Shown one piece after another: positions 35,811 to 50,800 of a DNA stretch of 64,000 bases. This stretch comes from Hymenolepis diminuta (Eukaryota > Platyhelminthes > Cestoda > Cyclophyllidea > Hymenolepididae). Position numbers and translations under genes: made by a program. Each line of letters opens with the position of its first letter. The stretch's first letter is position 1. The stretch is from positions 133,740 through 197,739 of the forward strand of contig CAADRB010000051.1 in assembly GCA_900708905.1 (NCBI GenBank), given 5' to 3'. The notes beneath the pieces were generated by a model. That model searched no databases and was not told the DNA's origin. It saw nothing but the letters and a program-made list of their open reading frames with translations.

Positions 35811-38800
35811 TCAGCTGGTATTCTCGGCGGAATCACTCTTTTGACAACTTGCTTGCTGATCCTTTTTGGAATCTGCAAAAACCTTCAGCGTTGTGTCATT
35901 TTCAGGCAAAGTTCCGAATGACTGAGACACCTGAAACAACGAAAAATATTGAAGATAAAACATTATTTCACTGAATAATTTTTAGAGTGCAATATTAATA
36001 TATTACTATAGCAGAAGTAAAAATGCATTTTTTCATAGCAGGAGGTTGCTATAAAGCTAAGCGAAAAAGAATCGCCTCAGTAGCACTGACAAAAAAAGGA
36101 GAAAAATTTGATGAAATTGAAATTTGAATAGAGTGCCTGACAATTTTTAGAGCTCGGATAGAGTTGTAAAACCTCTGCTTTGCCGTAGATAATAATGACA
36201 ATAACAGACGAAAGTAAAGCGCCAGCCTTGGAAACCAGCATCTAGCACTTTTCATCGAGTCACCTTTAATGCTTAGCCCTCAAAGATAGAAGGCCGCAGT
36301 GTTTACGTTCTGATACGGGATAATCAATTCCCACAGGTTGCTCCAAATCGTCCACCCTCCCTTTTAATAGCCGGTATCCATCGCTCCTAACAACCTGACA
36401 GTTATTTGAAACTAAAACTGCTATCAGTCCGTCGATGTTTTGACTTTCAATCCTCAATAGCCTGAAGATAAATTGCATTCCTTTAAAAGCCTTTGTTTAG
36501 TTAATAGAGTATCCTGGGTTAACCGCATTCAGTCTTAACCTTCTCTTAGTCTGAGCCGGCTGCAGTCAAGCTACGTCAGATATCACAGTAACTAAAAACT
36601 AGACTTCTTAGGATTACTACAGCATAGAAGAGCCTTGTCGAACTCAAAATATCAGAGACTGGCGAAAGAGGTAACATTCACAACTAGTATTGCATAGATA
36701 TCTAGCTTTCAAGACGAAAGTCTCCCTTCAATAAATTTAATGTGGAAATCGTTAAACTTCCACTGTCCAAATCGTGCCTTTGATAAAACAGACTAAAGAC
36801 TAATTTAGAATCTTTCTGATGACTAGACTTGGCTGAAAGAAATTCAAATTCAAAACTTAAATAGGAGTATTTCTTTAGGCAACTTTCAAACAGACTGATC
36901 GAAAATGTACTTGCTATCTGAAATATGTGAACGCATGAAATTTATAGCTGTCTTAAAGCCCAGTGAAAATTTGCAGTTACAGGCGTCATGAAATCGCGTG
37001 TGGATTTAAATTTAACTCTACTGGGAATTTTCAATAAAATTTTTACGATAATTTCCCGACCGTAGACATTGTATAGTTTCGTGATTACGGGATGAAATTA
37101 AAAAATTCACGTCTTAGGAAACCATTGTTTAAGATAACCACACTTGACATCATATCGTCTCTTTATCCATTTTACCATTCAGACAGCATCTAAACAAAAC
37201 AGACGGTTGAAGTCTAAGCCAATCTGGAGAATCTAGGGTGGGGCTGAAGGAGAAAAATAAAAAAACCGCGCCGAGATCTCCTTTCCAAGTATGAGCATAG
37301 AAGAAGGGTACAGAAAGACAGTGACTTTAAACGAATTCCGTCGACAAAATATCGTGAATTACGTTCCAAAACTAGCCTATATACGATAATTCTAGATTGC
37401 CACAGAAATATTTTACAGCCACAATGAATCTAAAATAACCCGATAACGGCACCTTAATTGTTGAGACTTTTTTAAAGTTTCAGTAGTAAAGACGAGAACT
37501 ATTTTATCCTTACGTTCTGTCAAGAGTGACAACCAAGTTTTCAAGAATGGAACAGGCCTTAATGCTTCTTGCACATGGTGAACTTACAGAGTGTTGCTTG
37601 CATAGTCCATCCCGCGACAAAATATCTATAGAGCTGTTATTCGATTCTCTACGAGATTATTAAACTTCACAAAGTGTTGAGAAATTTCATAACCAAAGTA
37701 TTCAGTGTCATTTTTAACACGAAAGTTTTATGTCCATGACTTAATTTGACTATATACGTCTTATTCAACAAAAATTCTATATTAAATTAGTTACAACTCC
37801 CAGTCCAGTAAACGAAATCGTCAAACTCACTAGTTATATCTGGCTAATGGAGTCCATCATGTTACCTATTTACCGAACTAAGTGTCAGAAAACGATTTCC
37901 TGGATGCCTGTCAAATCACTGACCTCACAGACGATCTCTATACTACTACGACACATCTAATTAGTAAGTCGATTCCTGTTTATAAAAGATTGATAGATCA
38001 AATACCTCCACTGATTGTTTTTCGAATGAGCAATGCTACGCTTTATAATTTTATTACTACTTGTGTTGTGTTTATAGGTGACCTTTGCAATAACTAATCA
38101 ACGAATTTCGAAAATGAAGGTATACTACTAATATTGATCAAAGTATTCTAAAGTTTTGACTCTGATTCACTTATTAAACAAGTAGACTTCGTTTTGCTAT
38201 TCAATAGTTGCTAGCTTATACAATGCCAATTATATCTTGGCTGTTGGAAGAAAAGCATATCTGAAATAATTGACCAACAGTTCAAATTAATAAATTGTTC
38301 AGTGTATTCCAGCCACCGGGAGTAGAAATTTAATCGGGAAATGGGAGACTACAACGGCATCGCCATTTCAACATCGAATTTTTAAACTTTTTCGTTGGCA
38401 TGGGACATGTGACGTTGGCATGTGCTTCCCTTATTTAACTTTGTACGAATTTGAGAATCCTTCGTGCTTAAGAGATATTTATTACTTCACACTTTAAACT
38501 TGCTATAAAGGCGTGCCGTATGAAATTACTGTTCTGTGTGACTCATTTGATTTCTTTAAGTCGATACATTTAATAAAATTGTGTCGATTTATCCGATCTT
38601 CCACCTTCGAGGTGAGGATTAATCGTCTGGGGCGTAAGTGAGTAGTGTCGCATATCATTTCAAGACGAATCCTGAAATTTGGACATTGTAACATTGGAAA
38701 ATATAGTAAGTGGCTACCCGAAACTGAATCCAGAGACCAAATTTTATAGGACTTTTCTGATATTTCACGTTTATTAATCCTACTTCAACTCGACTTTCTT

Positions 38801-41800
38801 CTCTTAACCTACATTATTGCTCTATTGTGTCTTATGTTCAGATGATATTCCACGATGAAAAATTAAAAAATTTTCGCCCTCTCGTAGGTAATAAATAAAT
38901 AACTTAATGGTTCTGATGTATGCAAAAAGCTAAACTTACTGACAGGTTATTAGATACAAGTTCATTTTGCCCATGTTCTGGAATCGAGCCGAACACTGAG
39001 CAACTGAGACGTCGAGAAAAGTCCCACATAGCATTAGGATCTGGTGAGACGACTAGTGACTGTGGTCTTCTTCGAACTCTTTCTGAAACACTATTACCAT
39101 TCACGAAGACGGAATTATCCGGGTTGTACCAAGAGTGTGTCATCCGAGGAAGATTATTTTGGGTTATTAGGGGGTATTTCCCAACAGTGGATGATATCAT
39201 TGGCAGACGATTCTGCGTCTGACTGTTGCGATTTAGTAGGGATTGTAGGAGATTTGGCATTCCCGAAAGCACAATACTTATTACGCCACCCGCTACTGTA
39301 AGTACGTAGGCCCAACCAATTTCACAACGTCCTGTAAAAAGGAAATATTTACTTACTATTTCGGTCCCTCGAGAAATTTATTAACTAATTTGATCTTGAC
39401 TTGCCTAATTTGAATGTCCCACTTTCATCCCCACAAATCTGGTTGATCTCCGAATTGTTGGACCATCCAAATGGGTAGATGAAACAGGAAGTAAGACAAA
39501 GAGATCCTAAGACGGAAACCATTGCTTTTAGACAAAAAACTTACCATAAACGTTGAGTTATTTAATAGAAGCCTCTTTACATATACTCAAACGACTCAAA
39601 ATATATAATAATGCTCTTTCTAGCGGCTCGAACCCAGCTACCACAAAACTGGAACGAGACGATAAGCGATTCACAATAACAGATAAATAAAGTCGCAACA
39701 AGTTAGCAACATTTTCTTTCGAACAAAACGCAAAATACGTAATATTAAATTGATAATTGTGATGTAAAGCATTCAAACTAATGTACACTATAAGTTGGTC
39801 TGAAATCACAAGTTTTGCTAAATAACTTCTCTGTTGTTATATAATAGGTCGGGTAGAATTAGAATCTCCTCGTGCAACCTTGTTTTAAAATAGAGTAGCA
39901 TTATTATTCATTTAGTAGAACTTGAACTAAGACGAACCTCATTGAAAATATAACAATTTTCCAAAACTTTCCTAACGGGAAACAAAGCCTTTCCTAAATC
40001 AGAAGGTCAAGATTTGTAGGTCACCATGGATATACTTTACACCAGCAGAAAACGCGAGAAAAAGAAAGTAAATCAAATAATATATTTGAAAAGTAGGCAT
40101 ATTTTCCACCTGGTGGTATTTTAAATTTTACTGAATAAGTGAACAGTTGGTTATTAACGAAGAGAAATCGATCCTTATTTTAACTTTAGAATACAATATG
40201 ATGTTTTGTTTTAATTTATAAAAAATACGCTTTTTTTAATTTCGTGGCTGCGTTCTGCCACGAAAGATGGTCATAAATACTCACACTAGCCTGACAAGAA
40301 CTCATTAAAATAAAGGCCAACATACTGTCGTTAAAGACGTTAATTTTCACCACAAAATGGGCCAGACGTTACACAAGGTTCACTTCAAAGTTGTGCCAAG
40401 CGAAAAAAAAGTTCATTTGATCATGATTTTGATGAAACCCAATAGTTTCGGCATTTCGAGGCAGCAATTTTGGAGCTATGATTTTTGAAAGTTATCAAAA
40501 GAAGAAACACCAAGAACAGTAAAGTAAGTATTTAAATTTAAAAAAAAGTCTTGTATTATCATGTAAGTTTGTATCATTTTGCCATTTTGGTGCTAAGGAT
40601 AAACAAAACTTGATAGCTTATAGCAACTAACGGCTTTATAACTTGGTAGTGGTATCACCACCGGTTCTTTAAACTTAATCAACTCGAATGTACGTCTTCT
40701 TCTGCAATTAGACGAATTCAAATAGTATTTCAATCTGCCTTTCCTTGAAGCTAAGCTCCAATTAAACGTCTTCAAAAGTCTCAAGAAAGGAGGAGTTCCT
40801 TATCCCAACTGAATCAATGCAGACGTCATGATTTCAAAACTGAAATTCCTCGAAATTTATCTCTATTCTTCTTTAGCAAATAATACTCTGAAAGCTATGC
40901 ACTCTTTGATCAAATCTTATCTTTCGAACAACCTTCTCTTCTAATTTAAACGATGTCTACGGTAAAGCGCATGCTAAAATAGACTTTAAATGTGCTTTTC
41001 TTACCAAAACTCACCTACTTCCCTGTCGTTTAGTCCGGAAAATCAATGCGTATATTGTTTTAAAATATTACAAATTATTCATATATTTGGTTTTTTAATT
41101 AAACTTCACATCAAACACAAGAGCTATATATATATATTTATTTATTTATCCACTTGACACTTAACGTCATTAGCATAGAAATCTAGACTAGCTCAGAAAC
41201 AGATAACAATTTTGAAAACATGTCGATGGTTTTAAAGATCACGGAGGTGTTAGTAGCTTCTAAAGTTTCGGCCTACCGATTTTTCACCGACAGCAATAAT
41301 AAAGTTTCTAATGGTTCTTCTTGACCAATCCGATCTCCATAAAAATCTTTTCCTTTAAGAATTAAATTAAAAATTTAAAGTAAATTTATTCAGAAATTGA
41401 TACTGCATTCTTTAATGCAAGGGTTAGTGAAAAGTGATCTTCTGTGTAATGTAATTTCCAATTTTTCTAGTAATAACGGATACGCCAAGCGACTGCAGGT
41501 GGATTTACTTCACTTTCTTGTCATAACACATCAAAAACTCGAGCACTTATAAAAAAGGAAAGAAACATTAGTGCTGTTAAAACACGAAATACTCAGTCCG
41601 CCTAAATAATACAGGCTTTATGGGCCGTAAAATTACTTGTAAAATTGAAAATTGGAAAAGGAATTTTTAGAGATGAAGAAAATATAAGGAGAGCCAACAG
41701 TATCATTCAAAGCTCGAAAAGTAATCACTTAGTTCCAAAATCTATAATATTCCTCCATCAATTTATCAAAAAGAACACATTTCAAAAGGCTCCTCCTTTC

Positions 41801-44800
41801 AGTGAGTCAATTTCAACGTAAAATTCGTTCATTTGTTCATTTCTCTTGAGCATTTGGTGAGTTGGGTTAGGCTTAAAACCGAAAAATTTATATTAAAATT
41901 TGATGAATAAGCGGCTTGGGGGCAGAGAAAAGAGGGGACGTTAATCATCATTTTACGCGAAGAAACGACTTGAGTGGATGGACAAAAAATATTTGCTCTT
42001 AAAACTAAATTTCATGGTGAAAAATAGCGAAATCTATATATATATATATATATATAATAATTTATGTATTTCTTATATCAAAAGTTCTCACGACAGGTAC
42101 TACTATAACTACTGAAATGTACAGACACTCTTTATTGGTGTCTTCACGTCTTTCGTTTGCCTAAAGTTAGAAAGGAGATGCTGAATGAAAACAATGGAGA
42201 TGAATTTACCAATGCTCTGCTGACTCACTCACTCACCCACTCGGAATACCTAAGTTGGTGAGAAGAGTGCATGAAATGGTGGACGATAATCCTGGAAAGT
42301 TAATGCGCGACATCTTGCCTAACATCTCCAGGTGTCTGAAGAAATAATGAAGAATGTTCCCCATCAACACCTCGTATACAAATCATACATTCTTAAACGA
42401 GTTCAGTTGATGTCGACAAAATCGACAAAGGAGAATCGTTTAACGCGTGCAAATGGACTCTTAAACAAATTGAAGCACCCAGAAGAACAGGAGTGTCCTT
42501 GGTTTTTCTCCCACTAAAACACTCTCACCAGGGTGAAAAATTAATCAAAGAAATGATCGGTGACTATGTGCGGGCGCATCCCACTGAAGTTCCAACTGTT
42601 ATGCGCACGCAGTCTCCCCAACAACGATGGTTTTCGGTGTTGTGAAGGCCATTGGGGGAGGGACACATCACAATTCCTCAATGTTTTCCACAGGGCCTTA
42701 GAGTCAATGCAGATGCCCATCGTCGAGACTCTTCAAAGCATTGTTGTTAAGCCGACTCGGATAGACAGCGTTGCCAATGGAGGAAGACCCTATGTCTCCC
42801 AACAACGTTCGGTTCCACCTCATAAAGCTCTCAAAACCCACGATTGGATGGATGGCCGAGAATTTTTATCGTCATGTCACACCAATCTTATGGTCTCCTA
42901 ACTGCTCATCAGACCTTAATCCCTCCTGCATTATTACGTGTGGGGTGGAACGTGATTGAAATGGAAGCTAATAGGTATCCCCATTACACCAAATCCTCCT
43001 CTCTCATGAAAGCAATAATTCAAGCAATATCCCGAGCAATGGAGGACATCAATAAAGACCACCTCATCAGAGCCTACGATCAGTCGCTTTCGGACTCTAA
43101 CTGATATGATAATAGAAGCCGGAGGAGGGTATATAGTATAAAACCTGTTTTGTTTTATTATAAGAAATGGTAACCATTAACGGTTTCATTTTCTGTTTTT
43201 CTAAAAGTGCGTCTGGTGTCCTCAGATGCCTTTCACACCCTGTACAACCACAAGAGGAGATTCTAGTTCAGAGCAAGAATATTACGACGTAACAAGAATG
43301 TAAAAGTAATCTTTCCAAATTGATTAATGGAAGTTTTATCAACGCTTGACCTTGGCAGAGGAGCAGTAGTTTGGAGCGATTATGAGAAGAAATCCGTATT
43401 CTATGATCATACTTATTAATCCGAATTAATCAGTGTGGTTGGCCATCGGCACCATTAGATGTGTACCGATGAGCATCAGTCTCTGGGTATGAATGGTTCT
43501 GTCTTCCATTCCAGACCCGTAGAAAGTAGGCAGACAACGTTTAACTCAAAGGAGACATCAACTTCACATTTTACAAAAGTTCTTTATGATTTACAATTCA
43601 GGTAATGGGATTGATACAGCGACAAGAAGACTGCTTACTAAGATATGAGCACGGAAGAACTGTAATTAAGAATTTAGTGTCAATACATTTACGCGCTTTT
43701 GTCAGCGCATGGAAAATACCTCCATTCAATCTATCATCAGCTTCTATATACAAAAGAAGGCTGTCTTCTGGCAAGTGACAACTAGTTTATGCCAAAGTCG
43801 GAATGATCTGCAGACTTTATGTGAATAATGAGAAATAAATAATCAACTCTTGCAAGCGTTATAATACTGCTAATTTAGGAAACTAAACTACAACAATAAA
43901 CGACGGTCTGGTATCACAGAAAAAAACTAACGTTTTCTGTTGCAAATCTAGGCGATTAGCACCGCTTCCCTATCTCATGAGTTTGGTCGATTCCGCGTGC
44001 ATGCCTTCTCAAATCGTTTCTAAAATGAATTGGTTTGCAAAATATTTCATTTCAATACAATCCACTGGTCAATCGAGTTAGATCCCAGAGGATAAACGAA
44101 GCTGCAACGAAAATAGACTGAATAGATTAATTCAAAAAATGAAAGAGTCAAGATTCGTTTGAAGCAATATTTCTCTTATTCCTCATTCTCTTTTCGATCT
44201 GTTTTATAATATTTCGTATTTAAATTGTACTCCCTTATTTTCATTCACAACCTAAAATCATAGAAAGTAATATTATATGAGGAATAGTAAACATTACAAA
44301 TTCAAATGCCCAACATCCCAGCCCAGGGCGAGGGAGAAGACAAGCCAGATAGGCTTCAATGAATTTCTATTTATGACCTTCAGACAATTCACTTTAGTAA
44401 ACGGACAAATAATATAAAAATAGGGCTCATAGGAAATACACCAAGTAATAAAAACGTTATTTTCTCAAGGAGTAATGCTTAGTAAAATAATTTTTTCATT
44501 AATAAATAAACAATAAAGTAACCCAGTAAGGATTGAAAGGGATTGGGAATAAAGCATGAGTACCAAAAGAATCCTATCTAAAATGATTTAGATTCAGGTT
44601 TACATATTTTAATAGATTCAGTTGAACGCGTTACAAGTTTTAACATTCACATTTCAACATTTCTCTCATGAGTCACGGAGTGAATTCATATCAGCGATAT
44701 CCAGGATGGTTTATCTGGATGGTTGGCCGCACAACTTCAGGTCAAACCACAGTTCACCTTCAGTGAATTGCGTCGAGTCCTGTTATTCTTAAAACGTCTT

Positions 44801-47800
44801 CGCTAGTCTTATCTACCTGTTCATAGCTATGAGGTAAAAATGAATCAAAATGACATGAGCAACCATCCATTTAAACCAAATGGCCAATGAGCTCTGAATG
44901 TCGCGGACAGAACCTCTCCCAAGAAACTCAAAGTATTAAATCGTGAAAATTGGACTTTGTAACATTTGGATATTAGCAAGTGAATCAAACCCCTTACGAA
45001 AAAGTGGATAACTCAATGATTTCGAATTTCACATAAAATGAGACTATAGACATCCTTGCTTCATCATTTCATAATTCCACATGTTCAGATGCTTCTTCAC
45101 GATTAAAACTTGTAATTTTGCTGCAACGCCATGAGCATCAAAGATATATATATTTCTGATAGCCAGAATATAAGATGAGTGATTCAGTCAACGTGATTTC
45201 AGTGCATCCATTTGAATGGGTAAATTCCAACATCAGACGACTTCGCACTCGGCACTTTTTATATAGAAAAAGTTGAAATAACAGCTAGGGCAGATGTGAC
45301 CCCATAAAATAGCCATAAATGGGTGCTAACTTGGCTGACCAATTCCAACTTTCTTCACCCGAAACTGCAAAGGTCAGCACACTGGGAAAATTCGGAATAT
45401 ATCAAATGAAATATCTGGAAAAGCGTAAAACCAAATAAACTATGGGAAAAAAGTCCAAAAGGTATTTGCTGTGAAAAAATTAAATTTTGATTGTTCTAAT
45501 TTCTAGAAATTACAAGAATTTTTGCAACATGGCTCACTGCTTAGTGATAAAATTGGAAACTTAATAACAAGAATGAATGAATGAACAAGAAGGGTTTACG
45601 TTAATACAATTATTAGAATGTAAAATAGAGAGCTCAGCATTGTTAAAAACATCTTAACAAGTACCAACTTGTTGCTCATGATTATTGGAAGAGATAAATT
45701 TAGATATACACTCTGTCACTGCCATAGAGGGCGGGGCCAGGAAATTAAAATCTTGGAACTGCAATAAGCTATTACATTTAAAGTGACAAGGTAACATCTA
45801 AATCTGTTTCGATCCCCTCATTTATTCTCTATTAATGGATCATCTTCCTTCAACCCTACTCGAACTATTTCATTCTTTCCCGTGTTAAGGTGCCTTCCCT
45901 CGATTAAAAATGGAATTTCTTCCTCTGCCATGAGTAATTAAAGTGTTAAAGGCTCCTTTTTTATAATTCTTAACTGCTTGAATGCGGCACTTTCGATATA
46001 TAAGTCACTTTGTCCTTGTTCTGATAAGCATCATGTTTGTCAATTTATAACTTACTTATGGAAACACTTGAAACAACCATTTTGACTCGTCTAAATGAGA
46101 CAGAGTGGCAAAAATGTCTATTCGAAATTCAAATCTAGCCCAATTTTAACTCCAGCATTGCAGATATTGCAAGACGGAGGTTTATAATTTGGACTTGGGA
46201 AATAATCGGGCGCTACTTTCATTGAATATGGATAGGTCGAATCCAATCTTTTGTGGAGGATTTACTTATCACCGTTAAAGCGATAACTGATTACTTCACT
46301 GCGTTTTGGCTTCTACGGGAGAAAATACGTGGTACATCCAACACAGGACACTGCATAGTAACAATTGTAGACAACTGTATGGTCTACCTACGATGATTCA
46401 CTTTATGTCTAACGAATATTTGCGTTTTTTTCTATCAACGATTAAAAATGCGCATGAATGAAATTGAATATTAATTCTTCTTTTTAAGCGAAGTTGCGAA
46501 GGGAATATTAACTGCTTCAAAAAATAAATAATTAATTATTTAATATCACTTTGACAACGATAATTCATCAAAATTAAAAAAAAAATACTAATTAGTCATT
46601 CAATTTGAATTAGTCAATCGGAGGAATAAGTTCAGTTGGTATAAATAATTTTAATTTATTCCAACGTAAATCTTCCAAGGAAATCTTTCTGTCCTCTTTT
46701 TTTTGACAACAACACGGCAAGAGAGAAAAGACAAATCTGATCTGCAAGATAATCGTTTTACTTGAAAGCGAAAGAAGAGCAAAGTCATTTATATTCGATA
46801 ATAGTAGTTATCTTGAAATTTGAAGAACAAAGATAAATGATTTTTCTTTTAAAAATTCTAAAATGAACCTAATGTAATCTACGTCTTCTTGTATAGATCG
46901 AATTCTTGCATGAGATAAGTAGCATGCCCAAAGAACACATTCAGAGTACCGGTATTTGACCATTTAATACCACTCTGTTTTCATTCATTCCATGCAGACT
47001 CTCATCCCTTACTTTCCACATTTTAATTCCTAGTCACTTGCTCTCTTCTTTCCCATTCATTATGATGATTCAATATATCTTTTCCTCTCAACTTGGTCTT
47101 CGGGTTTGGAAAGGGCTGGTGCTTCCTATTATCCTCCTAGAGAGACGTGTGTCTCAAACTAAGTTGGCCGGTCTCCAATAGTTAATAATACCGATTGAAC
47201 GAAACGCTGCTTTAGACACGAATATCCAATACAAAATCGTCTTCTTTTCAAATTTATCTACGGAAAATATGCATAGATAAAGTTAAATGCAAGCAATAGC
47301 CTTTATTTATAAATGAATTAATGAAATGAATGGATAAGTGAATTACGCTCTTCCAAGTGCGACCATGACAGTGACAATCAGTAAAATTAGAACGTCTTTA
47401 GAAGTTAGTCATTTAAAATTGCCGACTAGGTGCTTTTTTTAAATCATGTAAAACAGCATCGTGCTGCTGGGTTTTACCAACTAATGACTCAAAGGATGGG
47501 AGTAGTGTCACCAGCCAATCTCTTAAAGTTTGTCCGATTGCGGCAAACTTTCTCCTTCAATCAAATAAATTTGAGCCAGATGGCAAAAATGGAGTTAATG
47601 AAAGTGTAAATGAGTGAAAAACCTCACTTTTGAAAATTACTCTTCACTTCAATTTCAATCCGCTTGCCTTTAAGGCTAAGCTCAAACCGAACGCTCTCAA
47701 AAAATCTTAAGAAAGAAGACAAAGAAGCCCTAATCGCAACAGGAGATATGTATAAATCTTATTATCAATACCGAAATTCTCTGATTTGCCTTCTCCTTAA

Positions 47801-50800
47801 GAAAAATTTTACGTTGAACCTCTTGTACCACGTACAAGACATGGACATATACCTCCTGTCTGAAGTGCATCCTTGATACGACATTTTATTCAACCGGATT
47901 GAATTTAATATATCAAATAATCATATAGAAATAGATTGACATATTTCACTATTAATAAATAATTTTTTTTCAGATTTTAAAACCATATTACTTGTAATGC
48001 TAAGTGGTGAGATTATTAATAAAATAAATTTCTCAACAAATTCTCAAACTTAGGAGACAGCTAACAATTCATAAACATTATCAAAATTTAATGCAAGCAA
48101 CATAAATTTGAAAGTCAAATGGAATCTGATTCAAAGCCCCTAATTTGTGGATAGAGTTAGGATGTTTTACCATTATTTAAAACTTTTGGCCAACACAAAC
48201 ATTCCGACGCTTGGCTACCGACGTTTCACTTTCTAACTTTTGCCTCCGTTAAATAATTCGCGAGGCAGTTGTGCTAATCGAATATTAGCTTGATATCCTG
48301 AAATGGGACGCAAGAATCACAGTCGATCGTGTTTCGAACTATTTAAAATAACTTGAAAATGAGATTGATAGCAACGGCAGTTTGCTGTGTAATATTTTAC
48401 TCCTAATAAGAGTGCAATCATTTTCCCTTGAATCAGTCCAGATGAGTTATTGTGTTAGCCATTATTCTGGAAGTTAAATTAACTTCTGAGTCCATTTAAG
48501 AAAGCGTTGGGTAGAGGGGTAATACCATTGAAGCTTCCTGGCGAGAAATTGGAATTTTTTACTACGACGTTAGTAGTGTGGTTGGCCATTGCTACTCACA
48601 GAGTGTGCACCGAGGAGCATTGAAACAGTGATACCCGATCTTGCAGACGAGCACTTTAACATCTGCACTACCGACGCATATTCCGAAATACTAAACTGCG
48701 AGGATTCGAAAACCTTTATGTGCAATTTAGACTGGTCTACATGTTGATATTTAAATGAGAAATATTCATTGAAAGGGACCCAAATATAATCAAACTTCTC
48801 TACAAACAAGATGAGTAAAAACACTTGACGTTGTAAATAACTTATAACCATAAATTAATTCCCATCACATTGTAGTACCAACCACAATTAACGATAAAGA
48901 AGTTCATAATGGCATTATTACTGCTATGATACAACAAATACCGTCTTTTTAATAATGGAGAATTAACTGAAGTAAAGCATTCAAATAAGATCTAAAAGAT
49001 CGAGAAGTTGATATTGAAGTCAAAGTATCAAAAGAGTTCTACTTCTTTTGAATTCCAGATTACTTAGGTTATCCCTAGATTTCTAAGTGGATTCGTTTCC
49101 ACAATATCTTGAATTTATTGACTGGTTTATGAGGTTGAGAGGTTGGTTTCATAGTTTTGATGCATCTAACTCTTTTTAAAACCAAGGTCAACTAGTCTCT
49201 ACTAGTTAAGTATAGCAGAGCTCACGAGAAATCATTCAAGACCCTTACTTAACAGTTCAATTGCAATGTACTAAAGTAAACAGAGGCGTACTTATCTTAC
49301 TTCCACGTTTAGATGAATTCAAAATATTCAAATAATTGTTGTAGAAATCAAATTTAAATGTTAGACGGTATTCCACATGTTAAATTTGATCCGAGCATCA
49401 GAGATAGGAACGAACAGTTTGTATCGATCTACCTAATTCATCAATCAGGATCCTCTGGTTGAAAGGCTTTTGAACTTACACAAAGCTACAGGATATGCAC
49501 ATTTGAATCACTGTACGAACTTGTTTTTGCTCTGGAAAAGCATAAACTAACAACAAATTTGTTTAATATATTAAATTAGACCCCCCAATAACATAACATC
49601 GTGATGAAAAATAACAATGTCAACCTAACTGAACGTAGGGGAGGGGTTAGACAATCAGCTATCAGTTCAGCAAACGTTAGAGGTACACACATTCCCAAAG
49701 CTTAACATTCTACAAAAACGTCATTCTGGGTTTACGCAATTTCCCATGGTAATTTTTTAGCTCATTATCACGGGTAATAAAATAAACTACACTCGTTAAC
49801 ACAAGCAAAAGCCACATATTGCAATTCTTAGACGGAAAAAAGGATGGGAAAACGTAATATTTGAAAAGAGGATAATCAAATTTTCTTGTTTTAACAAAAT
49901 ATTCTCCTTCTCGAGAAAAAAAACAAAATCATAAACCGCGACAGTAAAACAACTTTCAAACTGTGATTAAAATTGGATGATTTTTGAAGACAATTTCACT
50001 GTTTTCCAGTGGAAGAAAGCGAAAAACAACCAACTTCATTGCGAACTCTATTCTACAAATAACAATTTGTAGAATTCCTGTTTGGACCAAAAAAAGCACC
50101 GATTTGGAGATTGACCAATGAAATCCCATCACGAAAAATGAGAACCTCTAGATTTGCAAACAAAAATAGTTAGTTAAGGTAACTTCATGTGGATGCTAAA
50201 CGGAAGTTTGGCAAGATTGGAGGAATTCGAAGGATGGATCCTACAAAGAAATTCTCGCATTATGGGACATCAAACATAATTGGAAGGTATGGTTAGAAGT
50301 GAAATGATATATGAGGATTCTTGGTGTTATCGATTCTTTGTAAATAAAAGCAACACGAGAAGATACAAATGGATCAATCACCGTAAATTCAAAAATCATC
50401 TACCAATTGGAAGACTCAAATAATAAGATGAAAAAATGGACAGCTGAGAAATCCAAGGAAATCATGCCATCTTAATTTTTCAATTGAAAAGAAACTGATG
50501 TTAAGACGAGGCAAGTCTAACCAAATTTTAAACTAGAAAAACTACTTGAGTTTATGATTTAGAAGCTCAGATGAAGTAGGATTTTCCTGATTCCCTGGCT
50601 CCTGCTCCCTCCTAAAACAGGTGTGTTCGGATGTTACAAAGTTGTAAAACTTTTAGCTTTGGTATTTTGATTAAATAGAAAATAAATATCAATAGTCGCT
50701 TAAATTCGTGTTTAGACCAGAAAACGGCATCGTTTAGGAGACTGCCTATGCATGACCCTACTGATATTTACCACAAGATGGCCTCAAGAAACCAATCCGT

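Noticed and set aside
36049..36255. Open frame on the - strand next to 36266-36461
   Set aside because: Different frame, no acceptor or donor, composition of basic and hydrophobic residues typical of chance.
36266..36461. Extra exon of LHFPL between exons 3 and 4
   Set aside because: Exon 3 ends in phase 0, and entering this segment in that phase meets a TGA within five codons.
39044..39301. + strand ORFs opposite LHFPL exon 3
   Set aside because: Antisense shadows of a confirmed exon.
47664..47876. 70-codon + strand ORF
   Set aside because: It coincides with repeat R4, whose other copies have no matching frame.
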